Shown piece after piece: positions 45,601 to 60,600 of a stretch of DNA of 64,000 nucleotides. This DNA is from Pelecanus crispus. Its lineage: Eukaryota > Chordata > Aves > Pelecaniformes > Pelecanidae. A program made the position numbers and the translations under genes. The notes beneath the pieces are model-generated. The model had not been told where the DNA came from. It saw nothing but the letters and a program-made list of their open reading frames with translations, and ran no database searches. Position 1 is the stretch's first letter, and each line of letters starts with the position of its first letter. The stretch spans positions 3,794,372-3,858,371 of the forward strand of contig NC_134655.1 of NCBI RefSeq assembly GCF_030463565.1, written 5' to 3'.

Positions 45601-48600
45601 AAAAGCCCATGTACTTCAACCGGTGTGCAGAGATATACCCACTGCTTGAACAACAGAAGTCATAAACAGCCAGCCAGTTTTGTACTGCTGCTCTTCAAAG
45701 CAGACTACAACTCACCTGTAGCTTGGCCCCACTACTGCCAAAACTAGCCTCCCCCCATGCTCCCTGCCGGAGCAGGCAGAAAGAACTGAAGCTGTTGTAC
45801 ACGATGCAGTAGCAACGCAGGTAACCATAAATGAACTCCAACTCACATCCAGAACATTTCTGCTCCAGTCTGAGCACTACACATTAGGACAAGCTGAATC
45901 TTGCTGTCAAGAGGACAAGCAGGCTGAATAGCCAAGTTTTCTTTTACAGCTCTTCTAAGTTTTTAACCCTTATGGCAGTTTGAGCCAATGCACTGTCAAA
46001 AGACTGAGCAAGGGGACACACACAGGGCAAAGCATTTTCTACAGTTGTCCAAAACTACACACAACCAACAACCCTTATCAGCTAAGACAAGACACTGCAT
46101 CACAGAACAGTTTTTAAACTAATTTGGGCCTCTTGAGATGTGTGTAGTGACGCAACGGTGGCATGCTTGGGCCTCAAAGCATTCCCCACCTAGAGAAAAA
46201 CAAGTTACATAGCATAACAGCAAGCAGTACTGTTATTCCTCTAGCTGAGAGGCACTTAGCTTGCGATAAGGACAGCAGACAGCTTGATCTTTGACTTAAA
46301 CAAAGCTCTCAATTACAGGCTCTATTTATGCCTTGTGAGCCATAAACATGACAGAATGAGGGGATAAATTAGTAACAGGAAAAAAAATACCAAATATGCA
46401 TAAGACTGTTGCACTGCTTACCAAGCTTGGCAGTCTGATGCAACCTTGCATTGTATGCTGATATTCTTAAATCGCAAGAACAAGTTGAGTAAAGATTACC
46501 ACTTTTGAAATGAAGTCCATGTTCAGCTGATAAAGCTGAAAGCTGCTTCTGAGCTGCTCTGCTGGTAGGTACTATGTTGCTGTTTGCATGCTCGCTGCTT
46601 AATAGCCAAAGTGTACCTTAAACACTGTCATAACTGATGACTGTATACAAAAAGGCTATCCACCCAAGGAATAAGACGACCCTACACTTTATCCCCAGTT
46701 TATGATACCACAGAATGACATCTTGGAGCCATACAGGAAAAAAACACAACACCCCACTGAACTGTGCAAGAGCACAACTTTGTAAGTACACAGTTTTGGG
46801 TTTTTTTTTTAAATCGGTATATCAGAAAAACAATTACTCCACCAAGAACCAGTATGATATAGGCCAAGCACCCTCTCCCTTCGTATTCATTTTTTTAGGA
46901 TGCCATCTAAAGCCACAGTAATCACATACGAGTCAGATATGAACTTGCTATTCAGAACTGGGCATTAAAACATTTTCAGCATAAGCATTCGTAATATTAT
47001 TTCTCACTCCCCGTGAGCTGCAAAGAGCCATTTCTTCTCACTGTAGGTATTCTGTTAAGTTTCCATGGAGAACACAAGTCAGAAGTGTGCCAAAAAGTAG
47101 CAATTGTGAAAGCACAAAATACTGTCATTACCTCGAGGCAGATCACTGCCACTGGGATCACAAGAGTAAGGTGGAAGAACAGCACCACCTTCACCCGCCT
47201 CACTGACTGGAGGAAGAGGAGCTGAATAAATTGGGAATGGCACTGAAGAAACTGCTACAATTAGAAAGAAACACAAGTCAAGTCAAATTTGCAAGGGCAT
47301 GTCAAATAAACAAGATGCTAAGTTACACAATTAAGCATGCACTTCTTTGTCATCTCAGTGCCCCTAAAAGCAAGCTTTAACAAAGTTTTCTTTAGTAATC
47401 ACTTTAAAAGAAGTCCAGAATTTTAAAACCAGATGGGAACGTTCCAGTCTCACAAGCCTTAACCTTGTATCTATCTGCAAGCTTCATATTCCAGCTAAGA
47501 ATAAATGTTCTTTTCAATCATTTCTCCATACTAGAAGGCAGGCCAGACTTTCCTTACATAACTGTCTGTCCTACAACAACAGGGAACAGACTAATCACTT
47601 TAAGTCATCCGAAGTGTGACAAGCCCACAAAAATAGGGGAAGGTTCAAGACGTTTCAGGCCAAAAATATTTTGGACAGACTACTATTAAACATTCATTAG
47701 ATGGCCCACACCTCTAACACACCAGCAGGTTATTTGTAATGGCATCAGCAAGTAGACAGCTCAGAGAACTGTGCTGACTAAACTCTCATGCAGAGTGGAA
47801 AAAACCAAACTAAGGAGAAAAATGGAGAAGAGAAGGGAGACAAAGTTGAGCAGAATTGAAGGTGGAGGGTTTTTTGCATGCTAAATAAAGAGTTATAAAG
47901 AGGACTTTTCATGTCTTCTGTAAAAAGGGAAAAATAATTTTTTCTTAACAGACATTTCACAAGAACAAAGTAGATACAGCATTTCATGTGCTAAGTGCAC
48001 CATGTGACAAATCACAAATTTGATCTCCTTGCATAGACATAACTAAGCACAGAAGTTCACTAAAGGCCACAAAAATGAATCAGACATTTGTGTGGATCCT
48101 GAACCATCATAGCCAGTGACGCTTTTGGAAGGGACAGTAAAGCCTCAGGACCAGTATCTCAACTCAAGGAAAATTAACTGTAGGAAACAGGGGGAGAAGG
48201 GAGCTGCCATGAAATTCTGCCTTCTGAAAAGAACTTTCAAGTGAAACTCTTGGCATTGATGACTAAAGGTGGTGAGGGGGGAACCCAAAGCAGACACCTC
48301 CAGTTCCCATGCAAATTCAGGGGCAACTGTCCCCTTCAAAACATGAAAGCAAGAAGTCAGCAGTGAAGTTACAACTACTAAGTCACTTTAAGGCAAAGCA
48401 AGTGATCCTTTTTTGTTTTGTTTTAAAGCCTTTTAACATTTGTCTTGCATAGGTAGGAAAAAATAAAGTGGGAGGGGAAGATGTAACCAAACCCTTAAGA
48501 CATATCCAAGTCCATTAGCCACAGTATGCACACTCTACCTGGCCTCCCTATAGAAAGGGGAGATACTACGACTGGCTGAACTGCTGTTTGTGGGGGAACT

Positions 48601-51600
48601 GCTGTTGTGACACTGGCTGGAGTGGAGGCAGCAGAATTTGAGGAGAAGCCTGTAGCTGGAGCAGCATAAACACCTGTTGAGGTTGAGATTGCTGCAGAGT
48701 TCACCAACACCTGGAAAAGAGTCAGAGTATTCAGCAGACTGCCTCTACAACTGGCTTTGACAAAGGCTATTGAAATATCACACAGTTCAAAAATTCTCAT
48801 TTCACATAAATGCATTTTGGAAGTCCTAGCTGTAAAAGGCAGCTAACTATCCCAGTTCTCTCAAAATTGGCTTGAAAATACCGGTTGAGAGTTGCAGACA
48901 CCTGCAAGGCATCTTCTCACCCTTCTGTTTTGCTTATATTTATAGGGAATTGTATTCTTTGCTACAAGATGCTGTAACAGGCAGGCAGAGGGACCCCACA
49001 CTCTGACACCAACCAAGTGGAACATCACCTCTCCACAGGGCTACCACAATAAAGTTTAGATACTACCTTCTGGGGATAGCTGTAGGAAGCAACTCCATCT
49101 TGAGGCGACACAGAGACTGGCCCTTCTTCCTGAAAGGAATCCAAAGCAAAGCACGGTCCACTTAAGAGGCAAAGAAGTCACAACGCACACACATCACACC
49201 CCTAAATTTTTTTGTTTATTTATGGACTATACACACACACAGAGAGGATCTTTTGAACTCGAGCAAAAGCAGTTTTATTCCAACATGCACAGGACTGGCT
49301 TTCACACCCACTGTAGACCAGTAGGTGACTAAAGATTTAGTTTCAGATTTAAAAAAAAAAAAAAAAAAAAAGATTTATATATTCCAAAGTCAGTTCTATC
49401 AGAGGTGAGATCTCTCCAGTCCCACAGTGGAGGAATAAGACTAACTGGAATAGGTCTCGAAGGGTAACATGATAAAAGCAAGTGCTGTCTGGAACAGAAG
49501 AAAAGTAAACAGAACTCAAATACACACTTTCTCTTTGCAGAGGGGAAGGTGGAAAATCATTAACGTATCTAGTACAATTCAGACTGTACTTGCAGACTCA
49601 GACAAAAACCTCACCATTTAGGGAGGAAAAGGGGAGTAAATATATAAATGAAACCATCATGCCTTTCTTCCAAAAGAAGTCTCTGACCTGCTATGTTAAG
49701 CCTACATCCAAGGACAGTTTCTATGAAGAACGTCACACACTTCAAGGATTCCTAACCTGAACAGACAGTGACTAAAGCTTACCAAGTTTGCTGAAGGTTC
49801 TGCTGAACTAAATACTGTTGGAGTTTCACAGTCGGGATCTGGAGAGCATAGGCAAAAATAACTGAAAGTAGCAGCATTAAATCTAATACTTCAGAAACTT
49901 ATAAAAAGGTCATAATGAGTGCATTACCTTCACTGAGTGTTCTAACTGGTAAAGACTAAAGTTTTACTTACCTGGAGATGCATAGATATATTCTTCATGA
50001 AATTTCCCTACAAGGGAGAGAACAGGAAGCTTTGATTCAGGGGGGGAAGAAAAAAGAGAAAAGCTTAAAGATGAATTTACCACAATTACATTTCAGTACA
50101 TCCACTAATGAGCTGCTTTCATTATCACCTTGTTTTGTGCAGGAAAGGTAGAGAAACACTCAAGATATGCTTGTTTTGTTATTCCACCAAGTATCAAGGT
50201 TACCATTACCAAATTTACACCACACATTTTTAAGTGGCAACTTTGCTTGCTACAGACCTATGCAGTCTACAAGGGTGATGGCATAGCAAGCTTAAACAGA
50301 AGTGACACATTTCTATCGGACAATGAAGGAAAATAATGTGTTCACACGCATGTTCAAAGCTCACAATAAACATATTTAGAAGATGTAAGGAACCTACTTT
50401 GACAATCAACAGCACACTGAAGATCTTCTAAATCCGTCTTTTCTCTTTGCCCACTAATCCTTTAAGAACTCACCACTTTCACTTGTTTCTTCTTCCTCCT
50501 CTGAGGAATTCAGGGTCTGCTTGTTAGGTGGAACAGAGTTTGGGCCTCTCCTTGCTACCCAAAATCCTGCTGGACCATGGACAATGGGAGCAGGGCTACC
50601 CTGGCTCTAAAAAGCAAAGTCAGAAGTGTGCATTTAGAAATAGTTTAAAGCCCTTCTGTGCTCTACACACACAGCAGACACAGGCTGGCAGACCAAGCTT
50701 GCTGCAACCAAAACTTACTAGAATTACCATTTGTCTGTCCATTCCTATGCACTTTGATTGCAGTAAAACAGCTGCAGACACATTTCTTTCCTTTACTTTT
50801 TGTTCTGCCTAGCATACTTAAGGTAATTTATTTCTGAAGACCTACCACTGTCCTATGCAATCCACTCATGTTGCTCCCTCCCAGAACTTAGCCAGCTTTA
50901 TCTCAAGCTCAAACAAAGCTGAAAAGGAGGGAGCAGACCCCAGACAACAGCCGAGACTGCTACCCCCAACGTATACTCCTGCGTTCCTCACCCTGAAGCA
51001 TTCCCACCACACTAACAGCAGATCAGTTCATCCAAATACTCAGTTATAACGGAAAACAGGTTATCTTCAGTCACAATTAGTGAAACCCATGGGTGACTGC
51101 TGGCATAGACGCCACTGCCTGCACTAACTTGACCCACACATGCAAGATTGACTCTTTCAGAGAGCAGCACCCATCAAGGTTTCCCCACAGGACTCCTTTA
51201 ACACTTCACATGCCCCTTGTCTTTATGTTGAAGTCAGTCCTTAGCTGCACCACAATTTAATAGAGTTCTCTGAAGCAGGAATATAGGATGGAGATGCTCG
51301 AGTAAAAGAAGTTTATTCACTCTTTTGTGATGGCTAAGGTGCAACTCAAAATTCTCCTCAGAAGACATGGTGACTATGAGATCGATAAAGTGTTCAGAGA
51401 GGCTTGTAAGATTTCCAAGGTTGAAGCAGAGGTGGTAAGTCAGAAGTTTCTCCCACCAGGCCTCTAGTAGGATGGCAGAGTTTTCTGCGAGATGCATCTT
51501 TCCCCAGGAAATGTAATATTCCTTTACTAAACAAGACAAGGAAGAGACAGAGAAAAGGCTTTGGCATTGACAATAACAAAGTCACTGAATGAACATGAAA

Positions 51601-54600
51601 AACTATTCGGCAGGAGCTGCAGGTATATAGTCTAGCAATGGGGAGGAAAAGCTAGAAAGCTGTATTGATTTCATGTCGGAAAAAGAAAAGAAGTTGCAGG
51701 ACAATCTGTCCCTGTTCCTTGACACTCTTGGAGGAAAATCAGAGCCAAGACTACAGTGAGAACAAATTAAAAAATGGCTGCTGCTCAAACAGCCCTGAGC
51801 AGATCCCCTCTCTCTCTCATTTAAATACACCTCCAACAGTTGTTAACTTCACTGCTTCAACACAGGAAAAAACAAAAAAATTTCAAGCCTACCACGTTTT
51901 TTTTAAAAAAAAGATCTGCTTTCCTATTCAAACACCTAAACACCAATTTCATAGCATATCCAGCTTTGTACTAGGCTTAGACTACAAACACAGGAAAAAG
52001 ATTCATTTTAAAGCTTAACAATACGCTGTGCCACTTCACCTACAAGCCGACAGAAAGACTCTTCTAAGAGAAGGCTACATTTGGAATTTTCTCCCATGTC
52101 TGTAGCAGAAGAAACTGTTTTGGGAACAACGTGCTAGCCCCAGACATCACAACTATAAATTCATAGGAACAAGCCAGGCTGTCACTATACAGCTTCTGAA
52201 TCTAGTTACACAAACGATAACTTACAGTGTGGCAAACAAGTGAAAAGCTTTCTCCCACAATATTTAGAGCTAGACAGACATCCACAGCACATTTGTACAG
52301 TGCATTTGTACAGCGTCCCCCACCCCCACCTTGAGAGGTTTTAACATACCCCTTGTTCATAACTTACTGGCAAAGCAGGAAAAGCACTGTCATCCTCTCC
52401 TTCAATTTCATAGAAAGTTATAGTTTCTTCTGGTCCTTGAGGCTCCTCTCCATTCTCTGGTACAAACCCATACTGACATTCCTTATTCACACACTGCATC
52501 TGACGGCGGCTACGGCTGTACGAGCTTTAAAAACAAGAAAGGAGGTCAAGAATCACCGTTATCTGCGGGTTCACCTTGGATTCGGTGCTCCATTTTAACT
52601 CTGTTCTTTTTGGAGACGCACAATAAACCCCTTGTTTCGTTCCTGTGCTGCTAACAGCCAACTCAGCCCTCCACAGACCTCTCCCACCACCCTCCCCAGC
52701 TCTTTTAGAGCAAAGTTTTGTAAAGAGGTTTACATGCACTTACCAGGACCTGCAGGAGAAATTGTCATAGCTCTGATAGCATCTCTTTCCTGGACTGGGG
52801 TAGAATGCTATTTGAGGGCCAACCATGTTGTGCCTGTTTATAAATCGGGCAGATCCCCTAAGTTTAAAGGGTAAAAGGTGCAATTACCAGGAAGTGCCTC
52901 TCAGATGGAACTCATTTGTAGTTTTACCTATTAAACAGCACAAACTCTCTCCTAACTGGTCTGCAGCAAGAACAAAGAGAAAACGAGAGGTGTTCTCGGA
53001 CAGGTTCTCAAGGCTTCATACCTTGGCATCCCAAATCCACGGTTACGCCTCTGAGGATGGTAGGGTTCGTAAGGTGCCACGTTTCCACCACCCTGTGAGC
53101 AGTGAACTGGAGGAGAGCGCCCCGAAGGAACACTGTGCTGTAGCCGGGGTGGAAGAACTGGCTGACCCCTGCTATAAGCCACAGTCATAAAGACTTCCTT
53201 TCCACGAACTTTCTTAAGCATTCTCTTCCGTGTTTTCATATCCATTTCTGCAGTTTCAGTTAAGGACAGAAAAGATAGATTTACACCTTAAATAGCTGAC
53301 TCCAGAGCTACGTTGTCTGTATCATTTGAGAAGAGTCCGTATTTGGACATACGGAAAAGAAAGAGCCAATGGCCCATCCCAGAAAAAGCGTGTTTCAAGT
53401 ATGCAGACTTCATACCCTTATTTTGAAGGCTCAAGCGGGCATTCTAAATTATGCGCACAAGCATCTCACATGTCAATACCTTTCCAACTTCAGCTGATCA
53501 AACCAGTACTCTGTGTTAAAAATCTCTTTACTAAGGCTACATTTATTTATTTAAAAAAAAATTATCCAAATTAAAGAAATACAATCCATATTCAACTGGC
53601 TGGGGAAGCCCTAGCCTGTCCATGTATCTCTGCTAAGGCCAAATAAGACAAGCTTTTTGGATCCCAGACCCAGTCTTTATACATGGTTCTCAAGTGCCAA
53701 ATTTCTTCTTGGTAATTTTGGGCAATACCAACTTTGCTATGTATTTTCAAGGGACGTGCTCTTTTGCAAAGGCAAATTCATTCCTCTGTCTGAAGGATCA
53801 CTTTACATCAAACCCCTGCAGCGACCACGTTTTAGATCACAGGCTGAATTAAATCACTTCCAATATCCAAAGACTGCTACTGTTAACTGTCATGGGCGTC
53901 TCCCCTACTCCCCCACCCCTGGCCTCAAGGGAAGGAATACTTATGGAAACCTTGTACAAACCTATTCCCGAGAAGTATCCACCTGTTATTTTCTGATAGG
54001 TTCCTCCTTTTCGGCTGGGAACCATATTCCAAGCAAGGACAGGTGCCACTTGTGTCACTGGTTTTAAGTTTGCCAAAGGAACTATATGCCTACATGAATA
54101 ACACTGATGTTAGCAGTGCCACAAGGATACGCTGTGCGTAGCCACACAACAACATAAGCCAAAGCAACATTACGACAGAAGAAAATAGAAAAACCCACAA
54201 ACTTAAGTGTGTAGGGAGGTTGTGGAAATAAAAAAAAGTTTCTCTGACACCAAGCACACGACTGTTACTTGTTTATTAAAAAAGGCAAGCTAGGATTTAG
54301 TCTCAACACTATTGATTTCCTGGGTCAAGTCTTTCCTCCCTGCATTTATATGCCTTCAGAGGTCTACGGGGAAGCATTTGACAACACAGAATTTTTGCAG
54401 TATGTCATCAAGCTGAATTCTAGGTTTGGAGAAGGGTGATTACTTTGAACAGCAAGGTGGAGAAAGTAATTAGACTCACCAGAAGTACCAATTATTTAGT
54501 TGTTTGGATACAACATAAAAACTCCAGAGAAACCAACAGCAGAGGGCAATTTGCTACCCGTGAATTAAGCCCAAACCACAAAGATCACTTTCACATTCCA

Positions 54601-57600
54601 GAGAAGAGCGAGCAGCAAGATTTCACAGAAAGCATTACAATAATGATTTTTGTCATTAGAAATCCAAGAGAAAAAATTTCCTGCAATATTCTATTTGAAG
54701 AGTGATAGCCAACAAAGGAAGCAAACCCTCACTTTGTAATTAAAAGCCTAGGTTCTCTTTTCAAAGTATCTTAACAATCTTATTTTAAGCATCTATGAAT
54801 ACACAAACTCAACCAGAAACAGTTCAAACACAAAGTCATTGCCAGACTGCTTACTTTTCTGCCAGCTCCTCAACGAATACCGTCAACGTGTTGCCATCCT
54901 GTCCGACTTCCTGGATATGAGCATTGTAATACTTACCTCCAGGCTCCAGACGTACCTGGAGAGAGAACACGGGAAGCTCTAAAAAAGCCAAACAGTATCA
55001 GGGGATTCAGAATACAGTCTACAAACCACTAAATAGCAAAGGCTGCTCCGAGCTGATCATACGTTACTGAGTTAGCCCAGGAGTCTCAAATGCTTCTTCA
55101 AAATAGCAGGCAAAATAAAGAGCACTGTACTAACTCGCAGGGGACAGGGGAGAATCGGTCTTGTGAGTGACTGAGAGGTAAAAATGTACCTGCTTTCTAA
55201 CTTATTTTTATACACTGTGTCAAGCACATAAGTACCAAGGAAGACTGCTATTTAAGAACTTGAGGAGAATAGAATATAAAACAGGAAATTGAAAAGGAAA
55301 ACTCTGCTCCACTAGAAACAAGTAACTGAGTGAATCATCAGCACTACCTCAGTGATAAAAAAATAAGCCCTCGCTACATATGACATTGTAATACAAAGAA
55401 AGCTGACCTTCCTTTCAACATCTCCTAGCCCGATCATGCTACTCCTCCGTTTTTAGCTCTTCCCTTTCTATTTTATAAAGATATTTGCTACATTACTGTT
55501 GAGAAGCGGAAGACTGTCCAGACTTGTTGGTGACCCCCAGTGAAAATCTAGCAGACAGGTACCTCAAATGCACACCCTATGCATTTTGAGCTCTAGGTCT
55601 AGAACTTCCACACTCACAGAATGTATATCATTAGTGTGCAGTGAATTTCCAAGCACTTTTCCTTCATGCTACCCAATGTTTAAAGGTAGATTTTAGAAAG
55701 AAGTAAAATTAAAAAGAAAGTCAGATTAATAGCTACAAGGAAGAGTATGAGAAAAGCCTTGGAAAATTCTATGAAGTCAAATGATTTTATGGCTTACCAC
55801 AGTCCATTTAAAGCAGTTTTAATAGTTTATCATAACTGAGTCTCCTTTGAGTACTAACCTGACACTTGTCTCCTAAATAGTACTGTCTCCCAGCAAACAC
55901 CATGTAGTCAGTTTTTTGAAGCTCTAAAAATAAATGAATAAATAAATAAAAAGGAAAAAGCCTTTATGTTCTTTCTTCACGTATCCTACAAGTACTTCAT
56001 GACAGCATCCAACTACAAATTACAGGCCAACTGAGTTAAATATTTCCTATGCATAGCTGAACATTCCCCATAGCAATGGTGAAGTAACTGCAGATGTTCT
56101 TATAACGGACCATAACCAGGCTAAGTCACAGGGGATCAACCATATCTAGATAATACACTAAGTAGCACTACTACTACAATACTACAACATCTTTTGTGAT
56201 GGTACCGAGTTAATCCTGCATTTAATACCAATCCTGGTATTAAGAATGTTAGACATGCCTTGTCTTGCCAGAGTACTGGTGGCACTTGGCAAAAATGAGA
56301 TGTCATCCAGACTAAACTAACATTGCTTAAAGTCTCCTTGCTGCTAGATTTCAGTAGGTTTTTCTCCATTCCTTGCCTGGATTTTCTGCACGTCAGTCCT
56401 CTACATAGATAATGAGTTACTATACTCTGTTCCAAGAATTGTAATGACCCTCATTACTGCTTATGCAGTTGTAAAATACTGGAGTTCTCAGTATGAAAAG
56501 CACTTTGGGTCAGACATCAAACACCACTTCAAAACTTATCTTTCTTGGTAACTTCTTGCTTTACAGATCAGCCATAGTGTATGCCAAAAAGCAGCAACCT
56601 ATCCCAAGCCACGAAGACCATGAAATCTCTCCAGAATCTTCAAGCCCAGGAGAGCTGGGAAGCAAGAGAAGACTCATCTCATTTGACAGATCTCAATGCT
56701 AAATTTGAGATCTTTATTATTATACAACTCTGAAGCCAAAATTGTGCTTTAAACAGCAGAAGTCCTTGCACACATGCTGCAACAAAAAACTCTCAAATTT
56801 GAGTGACTTCCAATACAACAGAATGGTAAGAGTTCTGTACTCTGCTTCGAGTCCTCCTGTACTATAGTCAGTAAGTAGCAGAGGTCAGATTTTTAGCAAC
56901 CTTATCACCGTTACACAGTGTCAGAAGCAGCGTATTTCATACTTTGAAATGAAACCAAGAAACCAGTTATTAGCAAGAGGATGTACTACCTACAAGTATC
57001 TGCTGGGTTAACCAGTATCCTTCACATTTCAGCTGTGAAGAAACAGGTGACATAGGCCTCAGATTAATAAATTTAACACTGAGCCTAGCACAGAAAGAGT
57101 TGCTTGTTTTTCCCTTTTTAAAGATACCTTTTCTGCTGTCCAGCCAAACATCAAACTCCACATTTCGATAGATCTCAGGGTCCAGTGCCTTTAGCACTTT
57201 ATAAGGAACAGGCATCTTTGATGGATTTTCTGGAGGCTAAAAGCAGAGTTGAAATGGAGCATTAACAAGTGCATTTAACATGTTCAGCATCGTCTCTATC
57301 CTATCAGCATCTGTGGACCATTTTAAGATGTACACAGACTATTCTCCAAAATCTTCACTTCCACTACATTTGCCTAAAAACTAAAGCTCAAGAATACGGA
57401 AACACATTTACGCATTCAGAAGTTGAGCAAACAAACTTTGGAAAGGTTAGAAACAGGCTCAAGAGTAACATTTGGCATGTTCTTTACTCAAACACCCCCC
57501 CCGCCCCCAAAGGAAGCTGACCAGACCAATGAAGCCATCGCTTCAGAAGTTGGTGGGAATTTTAGTTATTATATCTGAAAACAGGTTCCTATAGTTTCTA

Positions 57601-60600
57601 AAACTGTTCCAAAGTGATTTATACTGTGTTCAAAAGTGAACTGATTTAAACCATTTCTGGGAAAAACAAAGAGCAGACCAGGAAACATCTGCTCCTTGCT
57701 CCATCTTTGGGGGAAAAGAAAAAATATTAGCTGGAGAAGAACAAGAGAATCTCAGAAAGCAAAAAGGCTTATCCAATTTAACAGAAACTCAAGGGCAAAA
57801 CCAAAAGACAAGCAGATAGAAGAAATAAGCCACCCACTTCCCAAACAATCATTTTAGAAAAGTGGAAAAGAGGGTTTAGCCCTTAGCAGGGGTAGCATCA
57901 TACAACAACAAACCCCACCATAAGGAATTCTTCCCTAACCGACAAACCTTTTCTTCTTCAATGCCTTGTTTGAACTTATCTTCCTGTGGATTGTCAGTAT
58001 CATTGCCTTCCCAGTTGTCCACTCTAAGTAATTGAAAATAAGATTACAAAAGATACGATGCATAGTTTCTAGCCAGGATTAAAATCAACCAACTGTTCAT
58101 ACAATCTGAAAAAGCACCATGGTGCCATCAAGTGGTAGATTTTGCCTTAAACACTAGCCATGGCTGTAATGCAGTACAGGACAACCCTTTTCCCAGCTTC
58201 AAGAACACGACCTTTACTTGTTCCAACACCCACCCCTAAGGGCTACTGCTTGCATTAGGGAAGGATGAAGACGATCCCACTGACTGATTAAACTCTTGCA
58301 CTGTCAAGTACAAGACGACACCCCGTTCCAAGTCCTATCAAACCAATGTCACCTGCAAGCATTCAGTAATGGTCAGAGGCATCCCCAAAGCCTTTCTAGG
58401 GACTCGAACAACACGGGATATGAGGGTTTCTGCAGGTACATTCTGTCTGTTCCCCTCATCCCCAGTGATCCAACAGACTTCAATAACGCCACCATTTAAT
58501 TGTCTATTTGGGGTATGATTCCATTAAAAAGAGGACAAACAAGAAAATAAAGCAGAGCTCATTTTCTCTAAATACACTATTGCCTCTGCAGAGCTATGGA
58601 GACTTAGAAGAGTAGTAATAGTTTCTCACTAAAAAAAAAAATTCTGATGACTTAAGGAACAATTTTATTTACAAATAAGCTGTCATTTTACAGAGTAACA
58701 CACAACTATAACATCACCAGCAGCAGAGGATGTTCAATTACGCGACACTTCCCAGCTCCAAGGAAAGCACACTCTCTTCCACAATACACTTCAGCTTTGT
58801 GTTTGTGTCATGAGATTGGAAAAACAGTTAATACCCCATGAACATTCAAAGAAACTTGGAAAAGTTGCCCTTTGCAAGGTTTTTAAATTTTTTTGCTGCC
58901 CTTTTACCCCATCCCCTTCCCAAAATACTACCTCTTTTCTGATGGATGTCTGGATACTTTTTCATGAAGACAATCAAAGTTTGCATCCTCACTTCCTACA
59001 GAGCCACTGTTTCTGTTCTTCTTGGATCCACTTCGAAACACCTCAACTGCAGACCTTAATTCTTCCTCATCCATGCCAAACACATCTTTGTACAGGATCT
59101 CATATAATACAGCTGAACAAATCAACACAAAGCTCAAAACAAATTAAGATAATACCAGATCCATAAGAACCACTGCGTTTTTCAAGTAAGTATATCTTCA
59201 GTGTTATCTACTGTTACAAGGCACTAGTTATATTAAATTCAATTAAGGAGAGGATCATAAAATAATTCAGGTGGGTAGAAGGGACCTCTGGAAGTAATTT
59301 GGTCCAATACCCCATTTAACAGATAGAATGAGTGTATGTATATATTACTACACAACAGATGAGCTTCCATCTCTCTCCTCCCCACCCCTGAAGACCAAAA
59401 CACTGCCTGTAAACATATGAAAACACATAGTTCTCTTTCACAGAAAAAATTATTTCAAGTTTACCCTGGCAAATAGCAGCATTTTCCTGGAATTGTTTTG
59501 TATACACAGAGTCATAATGGCCATTGCTGGAACAACACAGTAAAATCTAGGAAAATAAAAATAAAATAATAAAAAAAAACCCCTTAAGGCTGGAATGATA
59601 TAAAACCTAACTCCTTCTATTTGATATCGTAACTCATGACTACATTAGTCGACACCAACTCACCAAGAAAACAATAAATATTCTCAATATAAATATGAAA
59701 ATGCTGTAGAATCGGCTTAAAACTGATCATACCGATTATATATACATATATATAAAATATATATTTATAGTACATATAAAAAACTGAATCCTATGTAAAG
59801 TCTCTAAATAAGCTTGTCTGTTATAGCAAGAACAAACTATCTATTTGTACATCATGCTGTATTAAACATGAAATAAAGAGTTTATTTCCAGCTTACCTCT
59901 GAAACCACCAACTGCTCAAGAGGTAAAATAAGTACAAGCCATTAAACGCGGTAACCCCCAAGATACGCTGTCCAAGGATCAAAGGCACATTTTGGCCTTC
60001 CCTACCTGAGGGACCAGAAGAGCATCTGCTCCTCTAGCCCTCAAGAAAGCCTTCCTCTTAAATAAGCAATATTATGCTGCCTTTTGAAAAAATGCATGCT
60101 TTCTGCAACAGATGCACTGATACACCAAGTAAACGTTTACCATCAAACCCTATCTTGGCACATGACCACAGCCAACTGCAACTGGCAGAAGCCCTCAGGC
60201 AGCTGTCAGCACACCGCCAGCAAGGATGCTTCCCAGTGAACCAGCAGGAGCTGGGATGCCAGGGCTCTTAATTCAGCATGCACTATGTCTTCTGCCAACA
60301 CAAGCTCTCATCTCATGGTGAGAATGAGCAACACCAGAAAGAGCCGCTGCCTGTACATGCAGCCTAATGACAGACAGCTGCCAACACTTAATGAGAGCTC
60401 TGGTGGTAAAGCCTTCGAGGACAAACACACATTTAGACCATACTGCTTGATTTTTAAAAGTTAGCTCATTCTGGAAATAGATTAAGCTACACAGGAAACT
60501 ACACAGAACAAGAAAGAAGCGCATGTAAACAAAGACAGTAATACTAACCAACAAAGAAGAACAGCTGCAGCAGCACAGATTTCAGAGCACACTAGCCACT

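Larger units (their letters stand above)
39628..47131 (-). other. ALG13 introns between exons 22 and 19
   Basis: Introns 39628-40785, 40970-41822 and 41864-47131. The last contains the parent of duplicate piece B (45730-45952). I see no further exon or named transposon. Open frames here (for example 43073-43598) overlap each other in different frames and lack similarity. Confidence 0.7.
51408..53118. repeat. Parent of duplicate piece A (exons 11 part, 12, 13 and introns)
   Basis: Matches 34044-35755 with only a handful of differences in 1.7 kb (for example at 51483, 51690, 52024 and one A-run length change near 51912). Confidence 0.95.
47255..53961 (-). other. ALG13 introns between exons 19 and 10
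   Basis: Introns here are 0.13-1.8 kb. They hold the parental copies of pieces A and C, an A21 run at 49351-49371 and a short CA repeat near 49231-49241. No other repeat is recognised. Confidence 0.65.

Noticed and set aside
45695..45877. Minus-strand frame of 60 codons that has a counterpart at 35645-35908
   Set aside because: The two copies differ by indels that break the shared frame, it fits no ALG13 exon phase, and it lies within an intron. It reflects piece B similarity, not coding.
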